This document shows, one piece after another, positions 1 through 7,546 of a stretch of 8,183 nt of DNA. The notes below the pieces were generated by a model. That model saw only the letters and a program-made list of their open reading frames with translations. It was not told where the DNA came from and did not search any database. Positions within the stretch are counted from its first letter, which is position 1. The number at the start of each line of letters is the position of its first letter. Made by a program: the position numbers and the translations under genes. This DNA is from Anaerolineales bacterium (GTDB lineage Bacteria; Chloroflexota; Anaerolineae; Anaerolineales; E44-bin32), in NCBI GenBank assembly GCA_030673085.1, contig DAOVFE010000060.1:1-8183 (forward strand). Reading direction: 5' to 3'.

Positions 1-5
1 CAATC

Positions 6-917
6 TTATCGTGTTTTCCCTTCTCGGGATTGCGAATCGTCCCGCCAGATATATTGTTTTACTATTTGCCAGAGTTTCCCAATTGCATTTGACGCTAATC
101 CATCGCCATATTCCGTCACTGGAATCCCCGAGACCATCGCCTCCGGGACAGCCCGGTCAAACGGAATCTCCACGGCAACTTCAGTTCCCCATCCCTCACA
201 GAACGCGCGAATCTCATCTGCTCGTCTTGGGTTTATATCAACCTTGTTAATACATACCAGCGCCGGAACACCGAAATGATCAGTTGTCGCCAGAATACGC
301 TTCAGGTCATGTATGCCAGAAACGGTCGGTTCAGTCACTATCAAGGCTAAATCCATACCGGTACAAGTTGCAATAACTGGGCAGCCGATTCCCGGTGGGC
401 CATCGGCCATAATCAGGTCGGTATTGTGTTCATTTCCCCAGGCTTGGCTCTGCGTCCGCAACTCAGAAACTAAAAGACCAGTAGTCTCTTGGTCGGGATA
501 GAGGTAAGCATGAAACAACATGCCGAAACGAGTATCAGATCGATGCCAACGACCGGCAGCCACCGATTCCATCCGAATGGCCTCGTTTGGACACTGATAT
601 AAGCAAGCCGCGCATCCCTCGCATCTAATGTCATCAACCTTATAGGGCTCGTCAGGAACAATGGCATCATAACGGCAGACTTTATGACAGATGCCGCATC
701 CGCTACAAAGATCGCCATTTATAATAGCCTGCTTGGCGCCGATAAATTCATTCGTGGTTTGTAGAGCAGGTGAAAGAACCAGTTCCAAGTTGGCCGCATC
801 GACATCAGAATCTACCAGTACCAATCGCAATTCCTTTGCCGCCAGAGTTGCCAGGGCAGCCGTTACCGATGTTTTTCCGGTACCGCCCTTGCCACTCAAG
901 ACCGCCATCTGCTTCAT
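6..917 (-). CDS. MinD-superfamily P-loop ATPase with inserted 2[4Fe-4S] ferredoxin domain (second of a pair)
   Basis: Predicted cytoplasmic ATPase of 303 residues. The deviant Walker A motif GKGGTGKT (residues 9-16) places it in the MinD/Mrp/ParA group. A bacterial-ferredoxin insert follows, with Cys at 71, 74, 77, 81 and at 99, 102, 105, 109, both in CxxCxxCxxxC spacing and enough for two [4Fe-4S] clusters. The Walker B/switch segment is D172-G-P-P-G, followed by GCPVI with Cys179, then TEPTVSGIHDL and an INKVD segment. This order matches COG1149. Its role is not established; Fe-S or metal-cofactor transfer, or ATP-driven electron transfer, are inferences from the domains. The ATG overlaps the stop of the upstream paralogue by four bases (ATGA), with GAAGG seven bases before it, so the two are translationally coupled and may form a heterodimer. 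The gene ends in TAA and is complete. It is divergent from its partner outside the motifs. Confidence 0.9.
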   Translation of the reverse strand: MKQMAVLSGKGGTGKTSVTAALATLAAKELRLVLVDSDVDAANLELVLSPALQTTNEFIGAKQAIINGDLCSGCGICHKVCRYDAIVPDEPYKVDDIRCEGCAACLYQCPNEAIRMESVAAGRWHRSDTRFGMLFHAYLYPDQETTGLLVSELRTQSQAWGNEHNTDLIMADGPPGIGCPVIATCTGMDLALIVTEPTVSGIHDLKRILATTDHFGVPALVCINKVDINPRRADEIRAFCEGWGTEVAVEIPFDRAVPEAMVSGIPVTEYGDGLASNAIGKLWQIVKQYIWRDDSQSREGKTR

Positions 918-1780
918 AATGCTGCCTTCTTTATTATAGTATGCAAGAGGCTGCTAAACACCGATCGATAATGAGGTATCGCTTCCACTATTGGAATGCC
1001 GTTAGAATAGGTCTCTGCAATTTCGCGGTCAAACGGGATGCGAAGCAGAATCGGGATATCCTCCTCCATGCAATATTCATCCACTCTCCGATCCCCTATC
1101 CCGTCGCGATTGATCACTACGCCAACTGGAATCGCCATTTTGCCCCAAATCAAATCAACCGCTTGCCGCAAGTCATGCAGGCCGAACGGAGTTGGCTCGG
1201 TAACCATAAGAGCATAGTCCGCACCATGCACTGTTTCAATTACCGGACATGCCGAACCCGGCGGGGAGTCTAAAATAACAAGTGAGTCTCTATTCAGTTT
1301 CGCCAAGATCCATTCTTTAAGGTCTCGAATGATTGGCGTAGCCATGGCCTTGCCGATATTCAGCTTTCCATGGCCAAAGGCAATGTTCCCGGCATGTCCT
1401 TTTTCAAGGATGCCCGTTACAGATAGTTGCTCTTGAATTGCGTTCTCGGGGCAATTTAATGCGCAGCTTCCGCATCCATGACATAGCTCAGGAAAAACGA
1501 GGACTTTTAATCCGATCACCGAGATGGCATTGAATTCGCAAACCTCTGCGCATCGTCCGCACCCGGTGCATAGATTTCTATCCACTTTCGGTACCAGGAC
1601 ACCGACTTGCCGTCTTTCTTCAAATGTGGGATGCAGGAACAGCGCTGCGTTTGGCGCTTCAACATCGCAATCCAAGTATATGACTTCCAGTCCCCTCGTC
1701 TCTGCCGCCGCGATTGCTAGACTGACTGCGACCATGGTTTTCCCTGTTCCACCTTTGCCGCTTGCTACCGCCAGCTTCAT
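914..1780 (-). CDS. MinD-superfamily P-loop ATPase with inserted 2[4Fe-4S] ferredoxin domain (first of a pair)
   Basis: Paralogue of the gene that follows it, 288 residues, predicted cytoplasmic. Walker A is GKGGTGKT (residues 8-15). The ferredoxin insert has Cys at 71, 74, 77, 81 and at 100, 103, 106, 110 for two [4Fe-4S] clusters. The nucleotide-switch motif D171-S-P-P-G is followed by SACPVIE with Cys178, then TEPTPFGLHDL and VINRDG where the partner has INKVD. The family (COG1149) is often found as such tandem pairs in anaerobes; the exact function is unproven. The ATG start has only a weak Shine-Dalgarno, with AGGAA lying rather far upstream. It lies 219 bases downstream of hypE, so it may be read from the hyp operon or from its own promoter in the gap. 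The stop codon overlaps the next start. A role in [NiFe] hydrogenase maturation would be inference from position only. Confidence 0.9.
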   Translation of the reverse strand: MKLAVASGKGGTGKTMVAVSLAIAAAETRGLEVIYLDCDVEAPNAALFLHPTFEERRQVGVLVPKVDRNLCTGCGRCAEVCEFNAISVIGLKVLVFPELCHGCGSCALNCPENAIQEQLSVTGILEKGHAGNIAFGHGKLNIGKAMATPIIRDLKEWILAKLNRDSLVILDSPPGSACPVIETVHGADYALMVTEPTPFGLHDLRQAVDLIWGKMAIPVGVVINRDGIGDRRVDEYCMEEDIPILLRIPFDREIAETYSNGIPIVEAIPHYRSVFSSLLHTIIKKAAL

Positions 1781-1842
1781 GTTCCGCCGCCCATTCCTGC
1801 GATTACTTCTGGATTATCCTGACAATGCAACACCATATATAA

Positions 1843-1871
1843 AACCTACCACTTACCGGTATGCCCGTCAA
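1843..1871 (-). promoter_or_regulatory. Possible sigma-70-type promoter for the ATPase pair
   Basis: On the minus strand TTGACG (1866-1871) resembles a -35 box. TAGGTT (1843-1848) follows after 17 bases as a poor -10, and an A/T-only TATATA sits slightly further on (1836-1841, spacing 24). The position, about 60 bases before the first ATPase start, suits a promoter. The -10 match is weak and there is no experimental support. Confidence 0.3.
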
Positions 1872-1910
1872 CTGAACACCTTAAGATTCATCCCCCCGCT
1901 CGAGACCTAT

Positions 1911-1939
1911 CCTCCCGCGCCTTTGCAACCCGCGGGAGG
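1911..1939. repeat. Perfect 9-bp inverted repeat (hairpin)
   Basis: CCTCCCGCG (1911-1919) is the exact reverse complement of CGCGGGAGG (1931-1939), separated by 11 bases. The G+C-rich stem would be stable in RNA from either strand. Without a following T-tract it is better read as an operator-like site, a transcript-stabilising hairpin or a Rho-independent-like pause than as a clear terminator. It lies upstream of the possible promoter for the ATPase pair. Confidence 0.6.
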
Positions 1940-1999
1940 TTGATTTAAGATTCACCCTATCGCTGATTTCTAGATTTATCTCCGTAGAAGAACACCCGA

Positions 2000-3094
2000 T
2001 CAGCAGATCCGCGGCAGCATCTCACCGGCAAGCATGTAGATCGCTCGCGTCGCGCCAATTGCCGTGCGCAGCAGCACTCGGCCAGCCGGCGCTTCCATCA
2101 CTTCGCCGATGCTACATGCCTTTGCCCCGACCTCTGTTGCCCTCATCGCGGCCAATATTTTATCAGCCTCTTCCGGCGAAACGATCGCCACCAGCTTTCC
2201 TTCATTGGCCATATAAAGCGGATCAAAGCCCAGCAGCTCACAAGCTGCCTTCACTGCGGGTCGAACCGGGATAGATGATTCGTCCAGCGCGATGGCAACC
2301 CCGCTTTGCTGGCTAATCTCATTCAATGATGTCGCCAGGCCACCGCGGGTGGGATCGCGCATGACATGAATCGCCGAACCGGCTGCGAACATCGCCTCAA
2401 CTAACTTATTAAGTGGAGCAAGATCCGACTTTATCGTCGTTTCAAGCGCTAACCCACCGCGCTCCGCCAGCACTGCAACCCCATGATCGCCGAGCGATCC
2501 TGATAGGATCACCACATCGCCGGGTCGGGCATTGGTTCCGCTCACGTCACGGCCCTTTGGAATATGCCCGATCCCTGTGGTTGAGATAAAGATCTTATCC
2601 GCTTTACCCCGCTCGGCCACCTTGGTGTCGCCGGCGACAATCATCACGCCGGCTTCCTCGGCTGCAGCCCTCATTGACTGCGCCACCCTCTCGACAGTCG
2701 AAATCGGCAAACCCTCTTCTAAAATGAAACTTGCCGTCAACCACTGCGGCTGCGCCCCAACCATTGCTAGATCATTCACAGTTCCACAAACCGCCAGGCG
2801 GCCGATATCACCGCCAGGGAAAAAGATCGGATCCACAATATGGCCATCGGTGCTGATCGCCAGACGGCCGGCTTCACTTAGTTGAACAACTGCGGAGTCA
2901 TCCTCCTGCATTAACGGAGGATTTTCAAACGCCGGCAAAAAATAACGGGCGATAAGGTCCCTGGTCATCTTCCCCCCGCTGCCATGCCCCATCACGATAA
3001 CCTCTCGCTGTTCAATCGGTCTTGGGCAGACCGGGCCCTGTACTATCATGCTCTTCTGCTCATCCCTTTTGGGTTTATTCGCCTTTTGCTTCAA
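2000..3094 (-). CDS. hypE: Hydrogenase maturation protein HypE (carbamoyl dehydratase)
   Basis: HypE receives a carbamoyl group from HypF on its C-terminal cysteine and dehydrates it with ATP to a thiocyanate, the source of the CN ligands of the [NiFe] active site. The protein ends in the diagnostic PRIC (Cys364 as last residue). Other AIR-synthase-family signatures are GHGSGG (36-41), DDSAV (65-69), PGGDIGRLAVCGTVNDLAMVG (93-113), GDTKV (155-159) and DPTRGGLATSLNEI (247-260). The 364-residue form starts at a TTG with GAGGGAG (3099-3105) four bases upstream. The ATG at 3047-3049 would give a 349-residue protein beginning MIVQGPVCPRP, closer to the usual HypE start, so the lysine-rich first 15 residues are uncertain. 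It lies 50 bases downstream of hypD and ends in TGA. Identity is very secure; only the start is open. Confidence 0.95.
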   Translation of the reverse strand: MKQKANKPKRDEQKSMIVQGPVCPRPIEQREVIVMGHGSGGKMTRDLIARYFLPAFENPPLMQEDDSAVVQLSEAGRLAISTDGHIVDPIFFPGGDIGRLAVCGTVNDLAMVGAQPQWLTASFILEEGLPISTVERVAQSMRAAAEEAGVMIVAGDTKVAERGKADKIFISTTGIGHIPKGRDVSGTNARPGDVVILSGSLGDHGVAVLAERGGLALETTIKSDLAPLNKLVEAMFAAGSAIHVMRDPTRGGLATSLNEISQQSGVAIALDESSIPVRPAVKAACELLGFDPLYMANEGKLVAIVSPEEADKILAAMRATEVGAKACSIGEVMEAPAGRVLLRTAIGATRAIYMLAGEMLPRIC

Positions 3095-3098
3095 GAAA

Positions 3099-3105
3099 CT
3101 CCCTC
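3099..3105 (-). promoter_or_regulatory. Shine-Dalgarno favouring the TTG start of hypE
   Basis: On the minus strand GAGGGAG ends four bases before TTG (3092-3094). The alternative in-frame ATG at 3047-3049 has no comparable purine block at proper spacing, so the site supports the longer HypE despite its unusual start codon. Confidence 0.5.
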
Positions 3106-3144
3106 GTCTTAATTTCTTATTTATGCATTATGCAATCTAATGGA

Positions 3145-4239
3145 TCATTTTTTCAGTGAACGACGATATTGATAATAGGTCGAGCACGTTCCCTCAGACG
3201 AGACCATTAATGCGCCCAAAGGAGTTTGCGGCGTACACTCGACGCCGAATGCCGAACAATCAGTTGGCTTTTTCAGCCCTTGCAAGATCTCACCGGCAAT
3301 ACAGAGAGGCGATTCCTCCGCCCGAATCTCCTCGACCGCAAAACGTCTTTCGGCGTCGAAGGATGCATATTCATCGCGCAACCTCCACCCGCTTTTCGGA
3401 ATCATCCCGATTCCGCGCCACTTGCGATCACAGGTTTCATACACCCGTTTGATCATCGCTTGCGCTTCCTGATTCCCCTTATAGGTCACAATACGCGGGT
3501 AGGCATTTTCTACTTCCTTCCTGCCCGCTTCAAGCTGCTTGACTGTCATCAGAATCCCGCGTGCGAGATCAAGCGGCTCAAATCCGGTCACAACAATTGG
3601 AACGCCATGCTTTTTGGCTATTGGCGCGTACTCCCAATAACCCATTACCGCATTTACGTGTCCCGCGCCTAAAAAGCCTTGAACTCGATTATATGGAGAA
3701 GCCAAAATAGCTTCCATTGCCGGAGGAACTTTAAATTGCGAGACCAAAACGCTGTAATTTGATAAGCCTAAAGATTTGGCTTGCATTACGCTCATGGCGT
3801 TCGGCGGCGCCGTCGTCTCGAAGCCAATTGCAAAGAAAACGATCTCACGGTCGGGGTTTTTCTGTGCTAATTGAATCGCGTCGAGTGGCGAGTATACGAC
3901 TCTTACATCGCCGCCCATTGCCCGAGTGGCTTGCAGATCACGTCCAGAACCGGGCACTCGCAGCATATCGCCATAAGATGCGAAGATAACTTCCGGAAGG
4001 GAAGCAATAGCTAATGCTTTATCGATCAGCTCCAAAGGTGTGACGCAGACCGGGCAGCCCGGCCCATGCACCAGTTCAATCTCGGGGGGCAGCAATTGGT
4101 CCAGGCCGTGTTCCACGATCTCATGCGTTTGCCCCCCGCAGATTTCCATCAACACCCATGGGCGGCTTACCGTGCGATGGATTTCCGCCAGAACCCGCTG
4201 AACCAGCTCGGCGTCACGATACTCATCGATATATTTCAT
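3145..4239 (-). CDS. hypD: Hydrogenase maturation protein HypD (Fe-S scaffold for Fe(CN)2CO assembly)
   Basis: HypD, with HypC, carries the iron on which the CN and CO ligands of [NiFe] hydrogenase are assembled. At 364 residues it has the family's usual length. Signatures seen: CGGQTH (34-39), HGPGCPVCVTP with Cys62 and Cys65, FFAIGFETTAPP (135-146) and GHVNAVMG (193-200). In the C-terminal part Cys313, Cys328 (TDCSAFGVECTP), Cys335 and Cys352 (SSEGTCSTYY) are suitable [4Fe-4S] ligands. The ATG overlaps the hypC stop by four bases (ATGA), giving coupled translation with its partner; the Shine-Dalgarno is weak (AAAGGA, about 12 bases upstream), consistent with coupling. GALMVSSEG carries Leu where, from memory, many homologues have Cys; the four other C-terminal cysteines remain. 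Ends in TGA. Confidence 0.97.
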   Translation of the reverse strand: MKYIDEYRDAELVQRVLAEIHRTVSRPWVLMEICGGQTHEIVEHGLDQLLPPEIELVHGPGCPVCVTPLELIDKALAIASLPEVIFASYGDMLRVPGSGRDLQATRAMGGDVRVVYSPLDAIQLAQKNPDREIVFFAIGFETTAPPNAMSVMQAKSLGLSNYSVLVSQFKVPPAMEAILASPYNRVQGFLGAGHVNAVMGYWEYAPIAKKHGVPIVVTGFEPLDLARGILMTVKQLEAGRKEVENAYPRIVTYKGNQEAQAMIKRVYETCDRKWRGIGMIPKSGWRLRDEYASFDAERRFAVEEIRAEESPLCIAGEILQGLKKPTDCSAFGVECTPQTPLGALMVSSEGTCSTYYQYRRSLKK

Positions 4240-4505
4240 GTTCGAGCTGCATCCTTTAAATCGGATCGGCCTATGACGTCCGTAAAATTGATTTCCTGCA
4301 TTAACGCCAGCGTCTCCCGAGCATCCTCTTCACTCACTTGGCTGATGGCAAAGCCAACATGAATAATTGCGTAATCTCCTACTTTGGCTTTTGGCACATA
4401 TTCCAGACAGGCTTCACGCTTAACACCGCCAAAGTCCATTTTCCCCATACGAAGTCCGTCTCGCTGGTAAATCTCATTAATTCTACCTGGTATAGCTAGA
4501 CACAT
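4236..4505 (-). CDS. hypC: Hydrogenase maturation chaperone HypC
   Basis: Small cytoplasmic chaperone (89 residues) that binds HypD and the hydrogenase large-subunit precursor and carries the Fe(CN)2CO precursor. The N-terminus MCLAIPG is the family hallmark: Cys2, exposed after Met removal, is the essential ligand. Further conserved features are MGKMDFGGVKREACLEYVP and VGDYAIIHVGFAISQVSEEDA. I chose the ATG at 4503-4505 rather than a TTG two codons earlier because Cys must be residue 2 and GGGAGGG (4513-4519) sits seven bases upstream. It lies 14 bases after the hypF stop and overlaps hypD by four bases. The last ten or so residues (GRSDLKDAART) are variable in the family. Confidence 0.96.
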   Translation of the reverse strand: MCLAIPGRINEIYQRDGLRMGKMDFGGVKREACLEYVPKAKVGDYAIIHVGFAISQVSEEDARETLALMQEINFTDVIGRSDLKDAART

Positions 4506-4512
4506 AACCAAA

Positions 4513-4519
4513 CCCTCCC
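4513..4519 (-). promoter_or_regulatory. Strong Shine-Dalgarno that fixes the hypC start
   Basis: GGGAGGG on the minus strand lies just after the hypF TAA, seven bases before the ATG at 4503-4505. It leaves only one base before the upstream TTG (4509-4511), which is therefore unlikely to be used. Confidence 0.7.
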
Positions 4520-6820
4520 TTACTTGTCGCCCGACAACCCAGCCAATCGAGCTGTCGCTACGACCGCCTGACCGAGCGCTATTCCCCCATCGTTGGCCGG
4601 CACTTGACGATGGAAATAGATCCTAAATCCATCGCTTTTCAGCAACGGGACAACCATGCTCAATAGAGTCATATTCTGCCAGACGCCGCCGCTCAAAACG
4701 ACTTCTTTCAATCCGGTTACTGAACGTATCCGCCGGCACACTTGCAGCACCATCTGCGCAATTCCATTGTGAAAGCGGGCTGCAATGCGGTTCACTGAAA
4801 CGCCCTCCCTGATGTCGGCGACCAGCGATTGGAACATGGGTATCGGGTCAATCAAACAATCGCTTATAGCGAATGGGTAAGCCTTATCTTCCCGCGAATC
4901 GACCAGGGCTTCGAGTTCAATGGCAGCCTGGGCTTCATAATTAATTTCCTGCCGAACACCGGTCAGGGCCGAAACCGCATCGAAAAGCCGCCCCATGCTC
5001 GACGTCGGCGGTGCATTCAGGCCAAGCGATAGCTGCTGCTTAAGAACTTGCCTTTCTTGAATCGATGCATGTTGAACCGGCGTCAGGTCTTGTGACCATT
5101 CCAAGCCTGCCTGGGCAAGCCAGGCCAGCGCCAGCCGCCAGGGTTGGCGCACGGCTACATCTCCTCCGGCTAATGGAACGTATGTCAGGTGAAAGAACCT
5201 CTGATAAGAGGCATAATCGGCTGTCAGAAATTCGCCGCCCCAAATTGCGCCATCCTCGCCATAACCCGTTCCATCGAAAGCCACGCCAATCACAACCTTT
5301 TGCTGCGGCAGATTGTTTTCGGCCATACAAGCGGCGATATGAGCATGATGATGCTGCACACCAACTTTGGGAAGATTATCTCGTTCGGCTCGCTCGAAGA
5401 CGTAGCGGGTTGCCATATAGTCGGGATGTAGATCATAAGCCAGCGCCTCGGGATGAACCCGGAACAACCGCTCGAAGTGGCTCACGCCGTTTTCAAATGC
5501 CAATAAGGTCTCATAATTCTCAAGATCGCCAATATGATGGCTGAGAAAGGCATAGCGCCCATTCACAAGGCAAAAAACATTCTTAAGCTCGGCGCCCGCA
5601 GCCAGCAGCGGCTGCATCTTCCATTGGAGCCGCACTGGATTAGGCGCATAGCCGCGGCTGCGACGGACAGGACAGCTGCCGTCACCGAAAATACGCATTA
5701 CCGAATCGTCGCATCGAACATGAATCTCGCGATCGTGGAGCAGAAATGCATCTGCCAGCCTTGCCAGTTGCTGTCGGGCATCATCATTTTGAGTGATGAT
5801 GGGTTCTTCACCCAGATTGCCGCTGGTCATTACCAGCGCATCAGGGAATCCGCCGCCGCGTTCGATTAATAGGTAGTGTAATGGTGTATAAGGAAGCATC
5901 ACCCCTAGCGTCTTCTGACCCGGCGCTACCCCGGCAGCGATTCCTGAATTAGGTCGCTCATTCAGAATGACGATTGGTCGCTCGGCGGATTCAATCAGCT
6001 TTCGTTCGGCGGCATCCAGTAAGCAATAGGCTTCGACTGCCTTCAGATCGGGCATCATCAACCCAAACGGCTTTTCCACCCGCAGCTTGCGCCGTCGAAG
6101 CTCGGCTACCGCTTCTGGATTGGTTGCATCGCAGGCTAGATGAAAGCCGCCTAGTCCCTTCACAGCCAGAATACCGCCATCAACAAGCAAAGCCCGGGCT
6201 GGCTGGAGCGCTTCTTCCCTCTCACCAATCCGCCGTCCTTCAGCTTCGAACCAGATCTGCGGGCCGCAATCGCCGCAGGCTACCGGCTGTGCATGAAAGC
6301 GCCGATCCAGCGGATCGTGGTATTCTGTCGCGCACGCCGGACACATTTCAAACTCATCCATCGTTATATTGGGACGATCGTAGGGAATATCTTTAATAAT
6401 CGTAAAACGCGGCCCGCAATTGGTACAGTTAATGAACGGGTAACGGAAACGCCGATCATTCGGATCAAACAGCTCACGCAGGCAATCAGTACAAACGCCA
6501 ACATCTGGCGAAATAGGCTGAAACGCATCCAACAATGCCTGAGAATCAGCGATTTCGAATGTACGATAGCCCCTTGGATGATCTCGCTCCACTTCGAGCG
6601 AATCGATTAGAGCCAACGGCGGCGCTTCATCCTTGAATGCCTCGAGGAAACTCGCCAGGGCGTTCTCTGGCCCCTCGGCTTCAATATCAACTCCGGCTGA
6701 CGTATTGCGCACCCATCCGGTCAATGCCAGGCGTTTGGCAACACCATATACAAAGGGGCGAAAGCCGACTCCCTGCACTACACCGGTAATATGAATGCGA
6801 ACAAGTTGTTTCTCTTTCAT
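4520..6820 (-). CDS. hypF: Carbamoyltransferase HypF
   Basis: HypF uses carbamoyl phosphate and ATP to make carbamoyl-adenylate and transfers the carbamoyl group to the C-terminal Cys of HypE, starting CN ligand synthesis. At 766 residues it is full length. Domains in order: acylphosphatase-like (about 5-92, with VVQGVGFRPF at 14-23); zinc fingers with Cys110/113, 132/135, 160/163 and 182/185; a YrdC-like domain (about 200-390, KGLGGFHLACDA and MTSGNLGEEP); and a Kae1-like domain (about 400-766), with HHHAHIAA (490-497) for metal binding, GVAFDGTGYGEDGAIWGGEF, SSMGRLFDAVSAL, LSGGVWQN and PANDGGIALGQA. The ATG start is two residues before KQLVRIHITG; only a weak A/G-rich stretch precedes it. 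It begins 63 bases after the hypB frame ends and stops with TAA 14 bases before hypC. No damage is seen. Confidence 0.97.
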   Translation of the reverse strand: MKEKQLVRIHITGVVQGVGFRPFVYGVAKRLALTGWVRNTSAGVDIEAEGPENALASFLEAFKDEAPPLALIDSLEVERDHPRGYRTFEIADSQALLDAFQPISPDVGVCTDCLRELFDPNDRRFRYPFINCTNCGPRFTIIKDIPYDRPNITMDEFEMCPACATEYHDPLDRRFHAQPVACGDCGPQIWFEAEGRRIGEREEALQPARALLVDGGILAVKGLGGFHLACDATNPEAVAELRRRKLRVEKPFGLMMPDLKAVEAYCLLDAAERKLIESAERPIVILNERPNSGIAAGVAPGQKTLGVMLPYTPLHYLLIERGGGFPDALVMTSGNLGEEPIITQNDDARQQLARLADAFLLHDREIHVRCDDSVMRIFGDGSCPVRRSRGYAPNPVRLQWKMQPLLAAGAELKNVFCLVNGRYAFLSHHIGDLENYETLLAFENGVSHFERLFRVHPEALAYDLHPDYMATRYVFERAERDNLPKVGVQHHHAHIAACMAENNLPQQKVVIGVAFDGTGYGEDGAIWGGEFLTADYASYQRFFHLTYVPLAGGDVAVRQPWRLALAWLAQAGLEWSQDLTPVQHASIQERQVLKQQLSLGLNAPPTSSMGRLFDAVSALTGVRQEINYEAQAAIELEALVDSREDKAYPFAISDCLIDPIPMFQSLVADIREGVSVNRIAARFHNGIAQMVLQVCRRIRSVTGLKEVVLSGGVWQNMTLLSMVVPLLKSDGFRIYFHRQVPANDGGIALGQAVVATARLAGLSGDK

Positions 6821-6883
6821 TATCTTTTTTCTATTAGCGGCAGATTCGTGTCTCGCTCGGCAGGAACAACCATTTCATACAGC

Positions 6884-7081
6884 CTATCTTTTCTGTTCTT
6901 CGACTATCGCCACTAGCCAATTCAGCCACGCCTCTACTCCCTCGCCGGTCCGGCATGAGAGCCGAAAAATCTCCAGGCCCGGGTTAAGTATCTCAACACC
7001 CTTGCAGAAATAATCCATATCGTAATCCACATAGGGGAGCAAATCGATTTTATTGATAATGACTGCATCAACACCGCGTTA
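6884..7081 (-). pseudogene. hypB: C-terminal remnant of hypB, beyond the in-frame TAA
   Basis: Reading on in the hypB frame past the TAA at 7079-7081 gives 64 uninterrupted codons to a TAG at 6884-6886. They begin RGVDAVIINKIDLLPYVDYD and continue with the family's C-terminal region (GLEIFRLSCRTGEGVEAWLNWL), ending EEQKR. NKID is the G4 guanine-specificity motif. SCRTGEG matches the end of the GTPase fold, where the G5 loop lies. With this piece HypB would be about 220 codons, the usual length. No frame change is needed, only one altered codon at a site that is Phe in most HypB proteins (KYPxMFR). There is no start codon with a good ribosome site for this part, so independent translation is unlikely. 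Confidence 0.85.
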
Positions 7082-7546
7082 CATTCCCGGATATTTATAG
7101 GGTTTGTCATCGCCCTCGGGCACAGATGCAATCAAGATGCTCTTGTGTACTCCAAGCTTAAAGCTGGCCGGGCAGATAAGGTTTCCCACATTCTCCACAA
7201 TGAGCAAATCGAACTGCGCCAGATCGAGCTCGTCCAGGGCCCCTCGAAGCATCACAGCATCCAGATGGCACGTGCCGCCGGTATTGATCTGGACTGCGGT
7301 TGCGCCCGCCGCCGCAGCCCGGTCGGCATCAATGCTGCTGGCAACATCGCCATCAATCACGGCGATACGCATGCTTTTTGCCAATACCGGCATCATGCGT
7401 TCAATCAAGGATGTCTTGCCTGCGCCAGGCGACGCCATTAGATTAATCGAAAATACTCCATCGTTATCTATCCGGGATCGATTCTCTAAAGCAATCTGGT
7501 CATTAGCGCTCATTATTTTTTCTACTACCGGTATGCGTTTCGTCAT
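7079..7546 (-). CDS. hypB: Nickel-insertion GTPase HypB, truncated by in-frame stop
   Basis: HypB is the GTPase that, with HypA, delivers Ni to the hydrogenase large subunit. These 155 residues carry the standard N-terminus (MTKRIPVVEKIMSANDQIALENR), the P-loop ASPGAGKTS (38-46), DGDVAS (65-70), the metal-site TGGTCHLDA with Cys93 and His94, and ENVGNLICPASF (118-129) with Cys125. It ends at KYPGM, where TAA replaces the expected aromatic codon, so the product lacks the NKID G4 motif and about 64 C-terminal residues and would probably not bind GTP properly. No N-terminal CxxCGC or His-rich nickel store is present. The ATG overlaps hypA by 44 bases and is preceded by GGAGGAG. The rest of the gene is intact, which points to a recent mutation or a sequence error rather than long decay. 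Confidence 0.9.
   Translation of the reverse strand: MTKRIPVVEKIMSANDQIALENRSRIDNDGVFSINLMASPGAGKTSLIERMMPVLAKSMRIAVIDGDVASSIDADRAAAAGATAVQINTGGTCHLDAVMLRGALDELDLAQFDLLIVENVGNLICPASFKLGVHKSILIASVPEGDDKPYKYPGM

Larger units (their letters stand above)
1781..1999. other. Gene-free gap between hypE and the ATPase pair
   Basis: No convincing coding region lies in these 219 bases. They hold a perfect 9-bp hairpin at 1911-1939, a 10-bp direct repeat (TTAAGATTCA) at 1881-1890 and 1945-1954 on either side of it, and a possible minus-strand promoter at 1843-1871. No run of T follows the hairpin on either strand, so a standard intrinsic terminator after hypE is not visible. The gap is far longer than the others in this locus, suggesting that the ATPase pair may be a separate transcription unit. 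Confidence 0.6.

Noticed and set aside
1781..1871. Sigma-54 promoter before the ATPase pair
   Set aside because: A TTGCA is present on the minus strand, but there is no GG at the required distance upstream.
1911..1939. Intrinsic terminator after hypE
   Set aside because: The stem is strong but no T-run follows on the minus strand.
3226..3672. 148-codon plus-strand open frame inside hypD
   Set aside because: Antisense to a clearly conserved hypD; low-complexity translation with no motif.
4506..4511. TTG start two codons before hypC ATG
   Set aside because: HypC needs Cys as residue 2 (MCLAIPG), and the Shine-Dalgarno spacing fits only the ATG.
5065..5544. 159-codon plus-strand open frame inside hypF
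   Set aside because: It lies wholly opposite the Kae1-like domain of hypF and its translation shows no recognisable family; it is a shadow of that gene.
6834..6878. 14-residue minus-strand mini-frame between hypB and hypF
   Set aside because: It has a start and a stop but no Shine-Dalgarno and no recognisable sequence.
6934..7131. Minus-strand 65-codon frame across the hypB break
   Set aside because: It is in a different frame from hypB and gives no HypB-like sequence. The genuine continuation is in the original frame after the TAA, so a frameshift explanation is not needed.
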